In this document: positions 27,907-37,057 of the stretch, piece by piece | How positions within the stretch are numbered: position 1 is the stretch's first letter | Layout: every line of letters starts with the position of its first letter | From: Dongia_A sp035274225 | GTDB lineage: Bacteria > Pseudomonadota > Alphaproteobacteria > Dongiales > Dongiaceae | Direction: 5' to 3' | Assembly (NCBI GenBank): GCA_035274225.1 | Contig: DATEOK010000250.1 | Coordinates: 6,353 to 70,352 of the forward strand | DNA: 64,000 nt | Translations under genes and position numbers: made by a program | The notes under the pieces: generated by a model | What the model was told of the DNA's origin: nothing | The model's database searches: none | What the model saw: only the letters and a program-made list of their open reading frames with translations

Positions 27907-29448
27907 ATGCGCATCCTGTTGATCAATCCAGGCCATCCGTCGATCGGCAGCCGCATCCCGGACGATCATCTGCCGCCGCTCGGCCTGCTCTCGGTCGGCG
28001 GGCCGCTGATCGACGACGGGCATACGGTCAGGCTGCTGGATGCCGAGTTCGGGCCGATGCCGGTCGGCGACATCGTGGCGGAAGCAGCGGCGTTCGCGCC
28101 GGATGCGGTGCTGGTCGGCCATTCCGGCTCGACCTCCGGCCATCCCGGCGCGGTCGAACTGTTCCGCGCGATCCGCGCCCATCTGCCGTCCTGCAGGATC
28201 ATCTATGGCGGCGTGTTCCCGACCTATCACTGGCGCGAGGTGCTAGTCGAGGTGCCAGAGGTCGACGTGGTGGTGCGCGGCGAGGGCGAGGAGACGGCGC
28301 GCAAGCTGATGCGCGCGCTGGAGAACGGCCGCGCGCTGATGGACGTGCCGGGCATCGCCTATCGCATGGGCGACCGGCCGTTCGCGACGCTGCCGGCGCT
28401 TGCCATCCGCGATCTCGACGCCTATCGCGTCGGCTGGGAGCTGATCGACTTCGCGCGCTATTCCTACTGGGGCGGCAAGCGCGCGGTGGTGGTGCAGTTC
28501 TCGCGCGGCTGCCCGCATCTGTGCAACTACTGCGGCCAGCGCGGCTTCTGGACCCGCTGGCGCCACCGCGATCCGGTGCGCTTTGCACAGGAGATCGCGC
28601 GGCTGCACCGCGAGCACGGCGTCGAGGTGTTCAATTTCGCCGACGAGAACCCGACGGTGTCGCGCAACGCCTGGAAGGCGTTCCTCGAGGCGCTGATCGC
28701 CGAGCAGGTGAAGGTGATCCTGGTCGGCTCGACCCGCGCCGACGACATCGTGCGCGATGGAGACCTGTTGCCGCTCTACAAGCAGGCCGGCTGGCAACGC
28801 TTCCTGCTCGGCATAGAGAATACCGACGACGCAACCCTGAAGCTGATCCGCAAGGGCGGCAGCACCACCACCGACCGCGAGGCGATCCGCCTGATGCGGC
28901 AGAACGGAATCCTCTCGATGGCGACCTGGGTGGTCGGCTTCGAGGAGGAGCGCGACAAGGACTACTGGCGGGGCTTGAAGCAGCTGCTGGCCTACGATCC
29001 CGACCAGATCCAGATGCTCTATGTCACACCGCACCGCTGGACGCCCTACTTCCGCATCGCCGCGCCGCGCCGCGTGATCCAACTCGACCGGCGGCGCTGG
29101 GACTACAAGCACCAGGTGCTGGCGACGCGTTTCGTGCCGCCGTGGCGCGTGCTGCTGTGGGTGAAGCTGACCGAAGCGATCCTGCAGGGCCGGCCGAAGG
29201 CGTTCTACCGCACCTTCCTGCAGCGCGACCGCGGCCTGCGCCACGCCATGCAATGGTACAGCCGCATGGGCAAGCGGGTGTGGCCGTACGAGATCAAGAA
29301 CTTCCTGTTCCGCGACCGCCGCACCGAGAGCGGGCCGACCGTCCAGGAATACTGGGGCGCGCCGCAGGACGCGGAGGAAGAGGCGCTGCGGCCGGTGCCG
29401 ACCGCCAAGACGGCCAGACGCGATGCTGTTGACGTGAGCGCCGCCTGA
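27907..29448 (+). CDS. B12-binding radical SAM protein, BchE-like
   Basis: 513 residues. N-terminal cobalamin-binding domain (INPGHPSIGSRIP, VLVGHSGSTSG), then a radical SAM barrel with C202-x3-C206-x2-C209 (GCPHLCNYCG). The following FWTRWRHRDPVRFAQEIARL and FADENPTV stretches resemble BchE, the anaerobic Mg-protoporphyrin monomethyl-ester cyclase, as I recall it. No other bacteriochlorophyll gene is in the window and one lone BchE relative often does something else, so the reaction is left open. The conserved histidine motif after the cobalamin domain of methyltransferases is not obvious. It is followed 16 bases later by a DOPA-dioxygenase-like gene. Confidence 0.78.
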   Translation: MRILLINPGHPSIGSRIPDDHLPPLGLLSVGGPLIDDGHTVRLLDAEFGPMPVGDIVAEAAAFAPDAVLVGHSGSTSGHPGAVELFRAIRAHLPSCRIIYGGVFPTYHWREVLVEVPEVDVVVRGEGEETARKLMRALENGRALMDVPGIAYRMGDRPFATLPALAIRDLDAYRVGWELIDFARYSYWGGKRAVVVQFSRGCPHLCNYCGQRGFWTRWRHRDPVRFAQEIARLHREHGVEVFNFADENPTVSRNAWKAFLEALIAEQVKVILVGSTRADDIVRDGDLLPLYKQAGWQRFLLGIENTDDATLKLIRKGGSTTTDREAIRLMRQNGILSMATWVVGFEEERDKDYWRGLKQLLAYDPDQIQMLYVTPHRWTPYFRIAAPRRVIQLDRRRWDYKHQVLATRFVPPWRVLLWVKLTEAILQGRPKAFYRTFLQRDRGLRHAMQWYSRMGKRVWPYEIKNFLFRDRRTESGPTVQEYWGAPQDAEEEALRPVPTAKTARRDAVDVSAA

Positions 29449-29464
29449 TGGCACTGCATCGGGC

Positions 29465-29884
29465 ATGACTGACAAGCCCCTGCCGCTCGGAGAGATCAGC
29501 TCGTACCACGCCCACATCTACTACGATCCGGGCGAGGAGCGGGTGCGGGCGGAGCGGCTGCGCGCCCTGATCGGCGAGCGGTTCGTGGCGCGGATCGGGG
29601 CCTGGCACGACGCGCTGGTGGGGCCGCACCTCAAGGGCATGTATCAGGTGGCGTTCGCGGTCGAGCTGTTCCCGCGTTTCGTCCCGTGGCTGATGCTGAA
29701 CCGGATGGGGCTGTCGATCCTGGTCCATCCCAACACGCGGCGGCCGCGCGACGATCATACGGTCTACCCGCTGTGGCTGGGCGAACGCCTGCCGGTGAAG
29801 GAGGAAATCCTGCCGGTGGAGGTCGCGCCGGCGGAGGTGGAAAAGCTGCCGCCGCCCAACACCAGTCCGACCCTGCAGCCCTGA
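29465..29884 (+). CDS. DOPA 4,5-dioxygenase family protein
   Basis: 139 residues: ISSYHAHIYYD (metal-binding histidines) and LVGPHLKGMYQVAF, LILVHP-like ILVHPNTRRPRDDH with HTVYPLWLGE close the domain. Members cleave catechol rings such as L-DOPA in pigment synthesis; bacterial homologues are largely uncharacterised. The proline-rich tail after residue 115 is extra. Cotranscribed with the radical SAM gene upstream, a pairing for which I know no explanation. Confidence 0.82.
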   Translation: MTDKPLPLGEISSYHAHIYYDPGEERVRAERLRALIGERFVARIGAWHDALVGPHLKGMYQVAFAVELFPRFVPWLMLNRMGLSILVHPNTRRPRDDHTVYPLWLGERLPVKEEILPVEVAPAEVEKLPPPNTSPTLQP

Positions 29885-30006
29885 TTGTTGGCACCGATTG
29901 TTTACTGGACGTGAACAATGAAGTCCGGCCGCCGGCCATTCTGCCTGGGGCTGCGCGGCCCATATAAATGGCCTAGGTTAGCCTACCTTTCTGAAGGGAA
30001 GAGATC

Positions 30007-30876
30007 ATGGGTCAGGTGAAAATTGTGTCCACGCCCACTGCCGAGCGCCGGGTCGTCACCACGATCCGCGGCCGCGCCGCCAGCGATGGCGCGGGCGTCA
30101 AGCTGACGCGCGTCATCGGCCAGCCGGCGTTGCCGGACCTCGACCCGTTCCTGATGCTGGACGAGTTCGGCTCCGACAAGGGCGCCGACTATATCGGCGG
30201 CTTCCCGGATCATCCGCATCGCGGGTTCGAGACCGTGACCTACATGCTCGCCGGGCGCATGCGCCATGGCGACAACCAGGGCAATGTCGGCCTGCTGCGC
30301 CCCGGCTCGGTGCAGTGGATGACCGCCGGCCGCGGCATCATCCATTCCGAGATGCCGGAGCAGGAGGAAGGGCTGATGCAGGGCTTCCAGCTCTGGGTCA
30401 ACCTGCCGGCCAAGGACAAGATGGTGAAGCCGCGCTACCAGGACATTGACCCGGAAAAGGTCCCGGTGGTCGAGCGGCCGGACGGCACCAGGGTGAAGGT
30501 GCTGGTCGGCTCCTTCGACGGCGTCGGCGGCCCGGTCACCGACGTCGCGACCGATCCGCTCTATCTCGACATCACGCTGCCCGCCGGCGTGAAGGCGAGC
30601 GTGCTGGTCGAGGCGGAGCACAACGCCTTCGCCTACGTGTTCGAAGGCACTGCGCGGATCGGCGCCGAAGCGCAGCTGGTGGACCGCGGCCAGCTCGCCG
30701 TGCTGAGCCTCGGCGACGGCGTCACGGTCGAAGGCGGGCCGAAGGGCGGACGCCTGATCCTGGTCGCCGGCCGGCCGCTGCGCGAGCCGGTGGCGAAATA
30801 CGGGCCGTTCGTGATGAACACGCCCGACGAGATCCGCCAGGCGATCGCGGACTACCAGGCGGGGCGCTTCGTCTAG
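30007..30876 (+). CDS. Pirin-family protein
   Basis: 289 residues, two cupin barrels. Motif FPDHPHRGFETVTYMLAGRMRHGDNQG holds the metal-binding HPHRGFE of pirins, and GGRGIIHSEMP-like AGRGIIHSEMPEQEEG follows. Bacterial pirins can act as quercetin dioxygenases or have regulatory roles. ATG 30007 has AGGGAAGAG upstream. The gene is monocistronic by spacing. Confidence 0.88.
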   Translation: MGQVKIVSTPTAERRVVTTIRGRAASDGAGVKLTRVIGQPALPDLDPFLMLDEFGSDKGADYIGGFPDHPHRGFETVTYMLAGRMRHGDNQGNVGLLRPGSVQWMTAGRGIIHSEMPEQEEGLMQGFQLWVNLPAKDKMVKPRYQDIDPEKVPVVERPDGTRVKVLVGSFDGVGGPVTDVATDPLYLDITLPAGVKASVLVEAEHNAFAYVFEGTARIGAEAQLVDRGQLAVLSLGDGVTVEGGPKGGRLILVAGRPLREPVAKYGPFVMNTPDEIRQAIADYQAGRFV

Positions 30877-30979
30877 CCTCTGACGACGGCGGGGCGGCGA
30901 TCGCTGCCGCGCCGCTCTCGTCTCCCTGTATCGCCGATGTTATTCTGATGCCTTGAAGACCGGAGAGGGGGACGCGCCT

Positions 30980-31897
30980 ATGGGCGCCTGGGGCGGCGGG
31001 CTTTACGACGGCGACTTTGCACTCGATCTCAAGGCGACCATCAAGGGCGTGCTGCGCGCACCGATGACCGACGACGAGGTCGTGGCCGAGCTCTGGACTT
31101 CGTACGGCGAGCGCGCAGGCGAGCAGGATGCGCTGGACTATTGGCTGGTGCTCGCCGACCAGCTGGAGCGCTGCGGCATGCGGCGGCCGGAGGTCTTCGA
31201 TCGCGCTATCGCAATCATCGAGGCTGGCGAGGACCTCGCCATGCTCAAGGAACTGGACGCCGAGCCGCAGACCATCGCCGAGCGGCGCAAGGCAACGGAA
31301 AAGCTGCTGGCGCGGCTGCGCGATCCGCGCCCGCCGAAGAAGCGCCGGCCGCTGAAAGCGCCGCAGCCGTTGCTGCTCGAACCCGGCGAGGCGCTGACCT
31401 GGCCGACCGACGGCGGCGACGCGATCAATCCGTACGTGGCCGAGGACCAGCTGTGGAAGCTCGGCGGCTTCAACCAGGACGGCTGGGGCTTCGGCATCGT
31501 CACCGAAGCCGGCCACCACTATCAGGTGCTCGCCTACTATGCCGTGGTGCTGCTGAAATGGCGCCGGCCGGAACGGCCGTCGCCCGAGCTTGCCGTGCAT
31601 CTTGTAAGGTCAGCCCACCGTTACGGCACGCTCTGTGAGCTGCACATGAAGCGCGTCCGGCTCGAGCGGATTGGGCGCGCACCGGACGCGGCACTGGGCA
31701 CGCCGCCGGAGCCGGAGGCGGCGCGCAAAAGCTCGCGCCGTGCTGCGCTCGAAGACATCTCGCTTGCCGCCATGCTCGGCCTGGATGCGTGGAACAGCAC
31801 CATCTGGCCGGGCCTCAAGTTTCCGGTCCCTGCGCCCTCGGGCACGCCGCTCGACCCGGACGAGCCCGACCAGCGCCCGGACCCCAAGAAGGCGTGA
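30980..31897 (+). CDS. Hypothetical protein with DUF4259-like N-terminus
   Basis: About 305 residues. It starts MGAWGGGLYDGDFALDL, a WGxGxxxxDxAxD motif seen in DUF4259 proteins, followed by helical pairs. A proline/arginine stretch (RDPRPPKKRRPLKAPQ) around residue 120 separates a second part of unknown fold. No signal peptide or membrane helix. ATG 30980 is chosen because it opens the conserved motif; ATG-independent extension to 30953 is less likely. No function can be given. Confidence 0.65.
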   Translation: MGAWGGGLYDGDFALDLKATIKGVLRAPMTDDEVVAELWTSYGERAGEQDALDYWLVLADQLERCGMRRPEVFDRAIAIIEAGEDLAMLKELDAEPQTIAERRKATEKLLARLRDPRPPKKRRPLKAPQPLLLEPGEALTWPTDGGDAINPYVAEDQLWKLGGFNQDGWGFGIVTEAGHHYQVLAYYAVVLLKWRRPERPSPELAVHLVRSAHRYGTLCELHMKRVRLERIGRAPDAALGTPPEPEAARKSSRRAALEDISLAAMLGLDAWNSTIWPGLKFPVPAPSGTPLDPDEPDQRPDPKKA

Positions 31898-31950
31898 CTC
31901 GCCCGCTCCAGGGACGGTTACGTCTCGGACGGTCGCACTCCGAAACCGCT

Positions 31951-32544
31951 CTAGATATCGAGCACGAAATCGTACCGGCCCATGTTCGGGCCGCGGCCCA
32001 ATGGGATATCCAGCAAGAGCGCGGGACTGAAGATGCTGTCGGCTTCGTTCCCCGGCTCGCCCGGAAAATAGAGCTGGGTGGTGAGGATGCTGCGGGCCGG
32101 CGCCTGCACCTTGATGTGGTAGTGGCGGGTGCGGCCGGGATACTTGCCGGGGACGATGGTCTCGAACACGAAGCGACCCTGTGCGTCGCTGAACTGGTGG
32201 CCGCGCAGGCGGTAGCCTTGATTGTCGTATTCGCCGGCGGCGTCGCAATGCCACAGATCAAGCAGCGCGCGGTCGACCGGCCGGCAGCTGCGGTCGAGCA
32301 CGAAGCCGGCGAGGGCGATGCGCTCGCCCGCCATGCCATCCTCGAGCAGATTGGTGCGCTCCGGCGAATTGGGCGTGAAATACGGGCCTTCGGTCTGGCG
32401 TGGCGTTGGCTCGTCGCCGTCGCTGCATTGTGACGTCACCGGGAGCAGATCCTGTTGCGCGTGGGACTGCCGCAGGGCCAGCCCGGCGAAAATTCCCACT
32501 GCGCCAACGCCGAGCAGGCCGCGGCGTGAAAATGGATGATGCAT
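31951..32544 (-). CDS. Exported intradiol ring-cleavage dioxygenase family protein
   Basis: 197 residues. The N-terminus has a twin-arginine signal (SRRGLLGVGAVGIFAGLAL). The mature part has TEGPYFTPNSPERTNL, LDLWHCDAAGEYDN, and TRHYHIKVQ, which supply the tyrosine and histidine iron ligands of protocatechuate/catechol dioxygenases. Export via Tat fits a folded, iron-bearing enzyme acting in the periplasm on aromatic substrates. No aromatic pathway gene adjoins it. Confidence 0.85.
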   Translation of the reverse strand: MHHPFSRRGLLGVGAVGIFAGLALRQSHAQQDLLPVTSQCSDGDEPTPRQTEGPYFTPNSPERTNLLEDGMAGERIALAGFVLDRSCRPVDRALLDLWHCDAAGEYDNQGYRLRGHQFSDAQGRFVFETIVPGKYPGRTRHYHIKVQAPARSILTTQLYFPGEPGNEADSIFSPALLLDIPLGRGPNMGRYDFVLDI

Positions 32545-32824
32545 TTGAACAATGTGCTCTTGCAGTTGCTGGCCTTCAACGCGGTCGACGCGACAATCCT
32601 TCGAACGACAGTCGCGGATGCTCCATCAGACGTCGTCGGCAGACCGTCTAAAAACCATTTAGTCTGCTATGCTGAACATACTAGCCCAAATACTCACCGG
32701 CATCAGCAATAGGACCAAACGACCGCAAATGTGGTCCAGCGGTGAGTGGGGTATCGATTGGATACTAGTGGAGACGGGACAGGAGCGTCCATGCCTTCGG
32801 GTATGCCGGCGAGGGGGTCCTGCT

Positions 32825-33079
32825 TTGCTTACGGCCATCGTTCTGATCTGCTCGGTTCTTACGACCCCAAACCTGCGCGACTGCGATGAAACGAATGCGC
32901 GGGTGCTGATGGTCGTGCCTGAGGAGTTCGCTAGTCCGATTACATGTGCGATGCACGGCCAGGCCTATGTTGCAGGAACGGCGATCGGACGAAGCCTGGC
33001 AGAGAGTGATCGCATCAAGGTCGTCTGCCGACCGCGGCAACCAACCGTGCCGTCGATTGCAGAGCGCGATCGCGAGTAG
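32825..33079 (+). CDS. Small conserved hypothetical protein
   Basis: About 84 residues starting at TTG 32825 with GAGGGGG seven bases upstream. It begins with a hydrophobic run (LLTAIVLICSV), then NARVLMVVPEEF, TCAMHGQAYVAGTAIGR and IKVVCRP, with three cysteines. I recall short proteins of this pattern (CxMHGQAYxAxTAIG) in Bradyrhizobium-like genomes; no function is known. A longer frame from 32669 has no similarity before the TTG. Two flanking stretches, 32545-32824 and 33080-33138, hold nothing I can identify. Confidence 0.55.
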   Translation: MLTAIVLICSVLTTPNLRDCDETNARVLMVVPEEFASPITCAMHGQAYVAGTAIGRSLAESDRIKVVCRPRQPTVPSIAERDRE

Positions 33080-33138
33080 TCAGATCAAGTTCGAAACGCG
33101 CCGCAGATTGAACAACAGCTCGACGGGTTGGTTGCCCG

Positions 33139-33897
33139 CTACTCCGCCACGCTCTTCTGCTCGGCCGGGAAGGCGTAAGTGTAGACGTGGCGCTGCACGT
33201 CGCTCAAATGGCGGTACATGGTTTCGAACGCGCGCTCGCTGTTGCGCGCGGCGATCGCCTCGTAGATCTCCTGGTGCGAGGCGCTGTGCACCGATTGGCG
33301 CTTGAAGCAGTGCGCGTTCTCGCTGAGCCGGCGCCAGGTGGCGTCGCGCCGGCTGGCGCTGAGCGTGTCGAACAGGGACAGGAACAGCGCATTGCGCGCG
33401 GCCTCAGCGACGGCGCGGTGGAACTTCTCGTCGGCTTTCTCGTAGACCGCGGGGTCGGTTGCTTCCCGGGTCTCGGACACCAGCAACTGCAGGCGGCGGA
33501 TGTCGGCCTGGGACGCGCGCAAGGCGGCGAGGCGCGCGATCACCGGCTCGACCGCCAGACGGACCTCGATCACTTCCAGCGGATTGGTGAATTCCAGGAT
33601 GCGGTCGAACGGAATTGCAGATATGGCCGAGGCGACGGCGAGATCGCTATCGCGGGGGCGCAGCACCGTCGCGGTGGCGACCGGCGTCGACTTGTCCTGC
33701 ACGAAGGTGCCGCGGCCCTGATGGCGGGTGATCTGCCCTTCCTGCTCCAGGATCTCCAGCGCGCGGCGCAGGGAGCGGCGGCCGACTCCCATCTCGTTAG
33801 CCAGGGTCCGCTCCGGCGGAATGCGTCCGCCGGCGAGCCCGCCGCTCGCGATCAGCTGCCGGAGCTTGGTCAGGGTCTGGTCTGCGTGCTGCAACAT
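33139..33897 (-). CDS. FadR/GntR-family (FCD) transcriptional regulator
   Basis: About 252 residues. Winged helix LANEMGVGRRSLRRALEILEQEGQ with GRGTFVQ wing, then an FCD domain containing EVRLAVEPVIARLAA, EKFHRAVAEAARN and HQEIYEAI with metal-binding histidines. ATG 33897 is chosen (MLQHADQTL), preceded by AAGGGGC. It is divergent from the gentisate-dioxygenase-like gene at 34289 and probably controls that cassette in response to a carboxylic acid. Confidence 0.85.
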   Translation of the reverse strand: MLQHADQTLTKLRQLIASGGLAGGRIPPERTLANEMGVGRRSLRRALEILEQEGQITRHQGRGTFVQDKSTPVATATVLRPRDSDLAVASAISAIPFDRILEFTNPLEVIEVRLAVEPVIARLAALRASQADIRRLQLLVSETREATDPAVYEKADEKFHRAVAEAARNALFLSLFDTLSASRRDATWRRLSENAHCFKRQSVHSASHQEIYEAIAARNSERAFETMYRHLSDVQRHVYTYAFPAEQKSVAE

Positions 33898-34288
33898 GGA
33901 TAGCCCCTTGTCCGCCAGTCCCGTAAGACCGATTGGTCTCACTTCGTTCGCCGGGCCGGGAACCATACCATGTGCGCAGCATGAGCCACGTTTATTGGTC
34001 CCGGTATGGTGCAAGCCCGCGCATGCAAGGCGAATACACGCATCTTGCGGCGCAATTCGGTTGCTGTAAACCTTTCATTGCAGCGCTTGCCGGGGAAAAA
34101 CGCAGAAAACGCGCGGAAACGTTTCGTCAGCACTTCACATTTTCCGGGACCAACGTAGTGCGGCTCTGCCTCGAATGGATCGCAGTTGACGGCGCTTGAG
34201 CGGAATGGTTACGCTGTGGACCAAAGAATGACGCGGAGCGGGACCAATTGCGGCTGATTGGTTCGCGGCCGCGAAGCGGAGGGGGCGG
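33898..34288. promoter_or_regulatory. Divergent regulatory region with GntR-type repeats
   Basis: The 391-base gap has a palindrome AGACC-GATT-GGTCT (33926-33939) 29 bases before the regulator's start, of the GGTC/GACC type bound by FadR-like proteins. A second pair, ACCATACC (33962-33969) and GGTATGGT (34003-34010), is an 8-base perfect inverted repeat. No gene is seen. Confidence 0.45.
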
Positions 34289-35437
34289 ATGAGCGCAAAC
34301 GCCAGGCCCGACGGCCACAATCACCAGGCGGCGATGGATCAGCTCCATGCCGACGTCTACGCCCGTCACATGGCGCCGTTCTGGGCGATCGACAAAAAGA
34401 ACAAGAACGACGAGGACAACCAGCTGCGCGACACGCGCAAGGCGGTCCCGTTCATCTGGAAATACCGCACCGACATCGAGCCGCTGCTCCAGCGCTCGGC
34501 CGAGCTCATCAACACCGAATCCTCGGAGCGCCGATCATTGATCCTGGTCAACCCGGGCCTCGCGCCCAAGCGCGCCTCGGTCTCGACCATGTACACCGCC
34601 TATCGGCTGAACGACCCCAACGAGATCATGCCGCCGCACCGGCACTCGCCGAACGCCATCCGCCTCGGCCTGACCGGCGCGCTCAACTTCACCGGCGTCG
34701 AGGGCGAGAACATCACCTTCGGCCCCGGCGACATGGTACTGACGCCGCACGACACCTGGCACAACCACGGCAACCAGGGCAACGATCCGGCGATCAACTT
34801 GAGTGTCCTCGACCTGCCGCTGGTCGAGACCCTGAACGCCATGTATTTCGAGCATGACTACACCGAGGAAGAAGAGGGCAAGCGGGTCAAGCGCGTCATG
34901 CAGTCGGAGCGCTATTCGCCCGACTACTCGCAGCGGGTCTACGGCGCCGGCGGCCTCTTGCCGCGCTTCGTCTCGCACATGCGCGGCACCGGCAATGCCT
35001 CGCCGATGTATGTCTATCGCTGGGACATGATGCGGGAGGCGCTGGAGAAGTTCCGCGATCACGAGGGCGACCCGTACGAAAGCATCATGATCGAGTATGT
35101 GAACCCGCTCGACGGCAAGCCGGTGTTCAAGACCATCACCTTTTTCATGCAGATGCTGCGGCCGGGTGAGCGCACCCAGCCCCTGAAGCAGACCGCCAGC
35201 CTGCTGGTGGCGCCGTTCGAAGGCCACGGCTACAGCCTGATCGGCGGCAAGCGGCTGGATTGGGAGCGGTTCGACACGTTCGCGGTGCCGGGCGGCGAAT
35301 GGGCGGAGCATGTGAACGCCTCCGACCGCGAGCCGGCGATCCTGTTCGTGGCGAGCGACGAGCCGACCCTGAAGTCGCTGGCGCTGTACCAAAAGCACGG
35401 GCGCATGAAGAACGGCGAGGTGGTGCGCCTCTACTGA
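34289..35437 (+). CDS. Gentisate 1,2-dioxygenase-like double-cupin protein
   Basis: 382 residues with two cupin barrels. The first has MPPHRHSPNAIRLGLTG and PGDMVLTPHDTWHNHGN, the iron-binding motifs of gentisate and 1-hydroxy-2-naphthoate dioxygenases; the second barrel (QMLRPGERTQPLKQTAS) lacks the full histidine set, as usual. It would cleave a hydroxylated aromatic acid. Start after GGAGGGGGC. First gene of a rightward cassette with LVIVD, RidA and GST genes, facing a GntR regulator. Confidence 0.82.
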   Translation: MSANARPDGHNHQAAMDQLHADVYARHMAPFWAIDKKNKNDEDNQLRDTRKAVPFIWKYRTDIEPLLQRSAELINTESSERRSLILVNPGLAPKRASVSTMYTAYRLNDPNEIMPPHRHSPNAIRLGLTGALNFTGVEGENITFGPGDMVLTPHDTWHNHGNQGNDPAINLSVLDLPLVETLNAMYFEHDYTEEEEGKRVKRVMQSERYSPDYSQRVYGAGGLLPRFVSHMRGTGNASPMYVYRWDMMREALEKFRDHEGDPYESIMIEYVNPLDGKPVFKTITFFMQMLRPGERTQPLKQTASLLVAPFEGHGYSLIGGKRLDWERFDTFAVPGGEWAEHVNASDREPAILFVASDEPTLKSLALYQKHGRMKNGEVVRLY

Positions 35438-35473
35438 GTCCGACGCCGCCCTTTTTCACTGCGCAAGATCACC

Positions 35474-36601
35474 ATGGCCCGATCCAAGAACACCAAGCTG
35501 CTCGCGAATTTCGACTGCCCCGGCGGCGGCCAGGTCTGGGTCGTCGGCACCACGCTCTATGTCGGCCACATGCGCCAGCCGACCGGCACCAGCATTGTCG
35601 ACGTCTCCGACCCCCGGAACCCCAAGCTGATGGCGCATGTCGAGGTCCCGCAAGGCTGGCATTCGCACAAGGTGCGGGTCGCCAACGACGTGATGATCGT
35701 CAATCACGAGAAGCAGGGGCCGGACGGTGACGCTTCGTTCGGCGGCGGGCTCGGCATCTACGACGTGTCGAAGCCGTCGCAGCCCAAGCTCATCACCAAG
35801 TGGCGCACCCACGGCAAGGGCGTGCATCGCTACGATTTCGACGGCCGCTACGCCTACGTCTCGCCGACCGCCGAGGGCTATGTCGGCAACATCTGCATGA
35901 TCCTCGACCTCAAGGACCCGGCGAAACCGGAAGAGGTTGGGCGCTGGTGGATTCCCGGCCAGTGGAAGGCGGGCGGCGAGGAGTATCCGTGGGAGAACTG
36001 GACTCCCCCGCGCTGCCATCACCCGATGCGCCGCGGCAACCGGCTCTATGTCAGCTACTGGCACCACGGCTATTACATCCTCGACATCTCGGACATGGCG
36101 AAGCCGAAGCTGGTTTCAGGCGGCAACACCTCGCCGGCCTATCCGCACCCCACGCACACCTGCCTGCCGATGCCCAACAAGCTGAAGGGCCGCGACATCA
36201 TGGTGGTGGCGGACGAGGACGTGGCCAAGCTGTGGCCGGCGCCGCCGGCCTTCACCTGGATCTACGACATCACCAACGAGCATTGCCCGGTGCCGATCTC
36301 GACCTGGCAGGTCGAGGGGCTGGACAAGGACGGCTCGCCGCAGCCCGCCATGATGGGCTGCCATCAGCCTTCTGAACGGTTCAAGGGCACCGTCATCCCG
36401 TTCGCCTGGTTCGCACAGGGCCTCCGGATCCTGGATATCGCCGATCCCTATGCGCCGAAGGAGATCGCGTTCTACGAGCCGGACCCGCCGCAGGGCTTCG
36501 ACCTATCCTCTTCGAACGATGTCACGATCGACGATCGCGGGTTATGCTACCTGATCGACCGCCAGCGCGGCGTCGACATCATCGAAACGTCAGTGTTGTA
36601 G
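35474..36601 (+). CDS. LVIVD-repeat propeller protein
   Basis: 375 residues made of blade-like repeats with the LVIVD theme: TSIVDVSDPRNPKLMA, LGIYDVSKPSQPKLI, YYILDISDMAKPKLV, LRILDIADPYAPKEI. No signal peptide. Histidine-rich spots (RCHHPM, YWHHGYY, PHPTHTC) may bind metal. Function unknown; homologues I recall lie beside ring-cleavage dioxygenases, as here, 36 bases after the gentisate-dioxygenase-like gene. Confidence 0.75.
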   Translation: MARSKNTKLLANFDCPGGGQVWVVGTTLYVGHMRQPTGTSIVDVSDPRNPKLMAHVEVPQGWHSHKVRVANDVMIVNHEKQGPDGDASFGGGLGIYDVSKPSQPKLITKWRTHGKGVHRYDFDGRYAYVSPTAEGYVGNICMILDLKDPAKPEEVGRWWIPGQWKAGGEEYPWENWTPPRCHHPMRRGNRLYVSYWHHGYYILDISDMAKPKLVSGGNTSPAYPHPTHTCLPMPNKLKGRDIMVVADEDVAKLWPAPPAFTWIYDITNEHCPVPISTWQVEGLDKDGSPQPAMMGCHQPSERFKGTVIPFAWFAQGLRILDIADPYAPKEIAFYEPDPPQGFDLSSSNDVTIDDRGLCYLIDRQRGVDIIETSVL

Positions 36602-36611
36602 GGAGATATCC

Positions 36612-37001
36612 GTGAGCGGCGACAACAAGGACATCCACACCATCGGCAAGAAGGGGACGCTGCCGTTCCATCCGGCCGTGCGCGCCGGCGACTTCATCTT
36701 TGTGTCGGGACAAGTCGCCAAGGACGAGAACGGCAACATGTGTGCCGGCAACATCGAGGACGAGACGCGCTGGACCATCGAGGGCATCAAGCGGATCCTG
36801 GCGCTGGACGGCGCCGACCTCTCGGATGTCGTGAAAGTGACCGTCTATCTCGAAGACGCGCGCAACTTCGGGCGCTACAACAAGGTGTTCGCGGAATACT
36901 TCCCGGACGGGCGGATCAGCCGCACCACGGTCGAGGCGCGCGCCGTCATCGAGTGCAAGATCGAAATGGATGCAGTCGCGTACAAACCGCGACGCGGGTA
37001 G
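36612..37001 (+). CDS. RidA/YjgF family protein
   Basis: 129 residues. GDFIFVSGQVAKDENGN and the C-terminal SRTTVEARAVIECKIEMDAVAY are standard RidA features, including the arginine and glutamate of the active pocket (RTTVEAR, IE). Such proteins hydrolyse reactive imines/enamines or act in aromatic and pyrimidine breakdown. GTG start after GGGAGA. It follows the LVIVD gene by 10 bases, so it belongs to the same unit. Confidence 0.85.
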   Translation: MSGDNKDIHTIGKKGTLPFHPAVRAGDFIFVSGQVAKDENGNMCAGNIEDETRWTIEGIKRILALDGADLSDVVKVTVYLEDARNFGRYNKVFAEYFPDGRISRTTVEARAVIECKIEMDAVAYKPRRG

Positions 37002-37057
37002 CCAAGCGGGCGCAAATGCGTCCGGCAGGGTTGGTATAACGCGAGGGAGGTGGGAGC

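Noticed and set aside
34289..35437. Gentisate-dioxygenase-like gene as the ring-opening enzyme of B6 degradation
   Set aside because: The known ring-opening enzyme (MHPC oxygenase) is a flavin monooxygenase, not a cupin; similarity is to gentisate dioxygenases.
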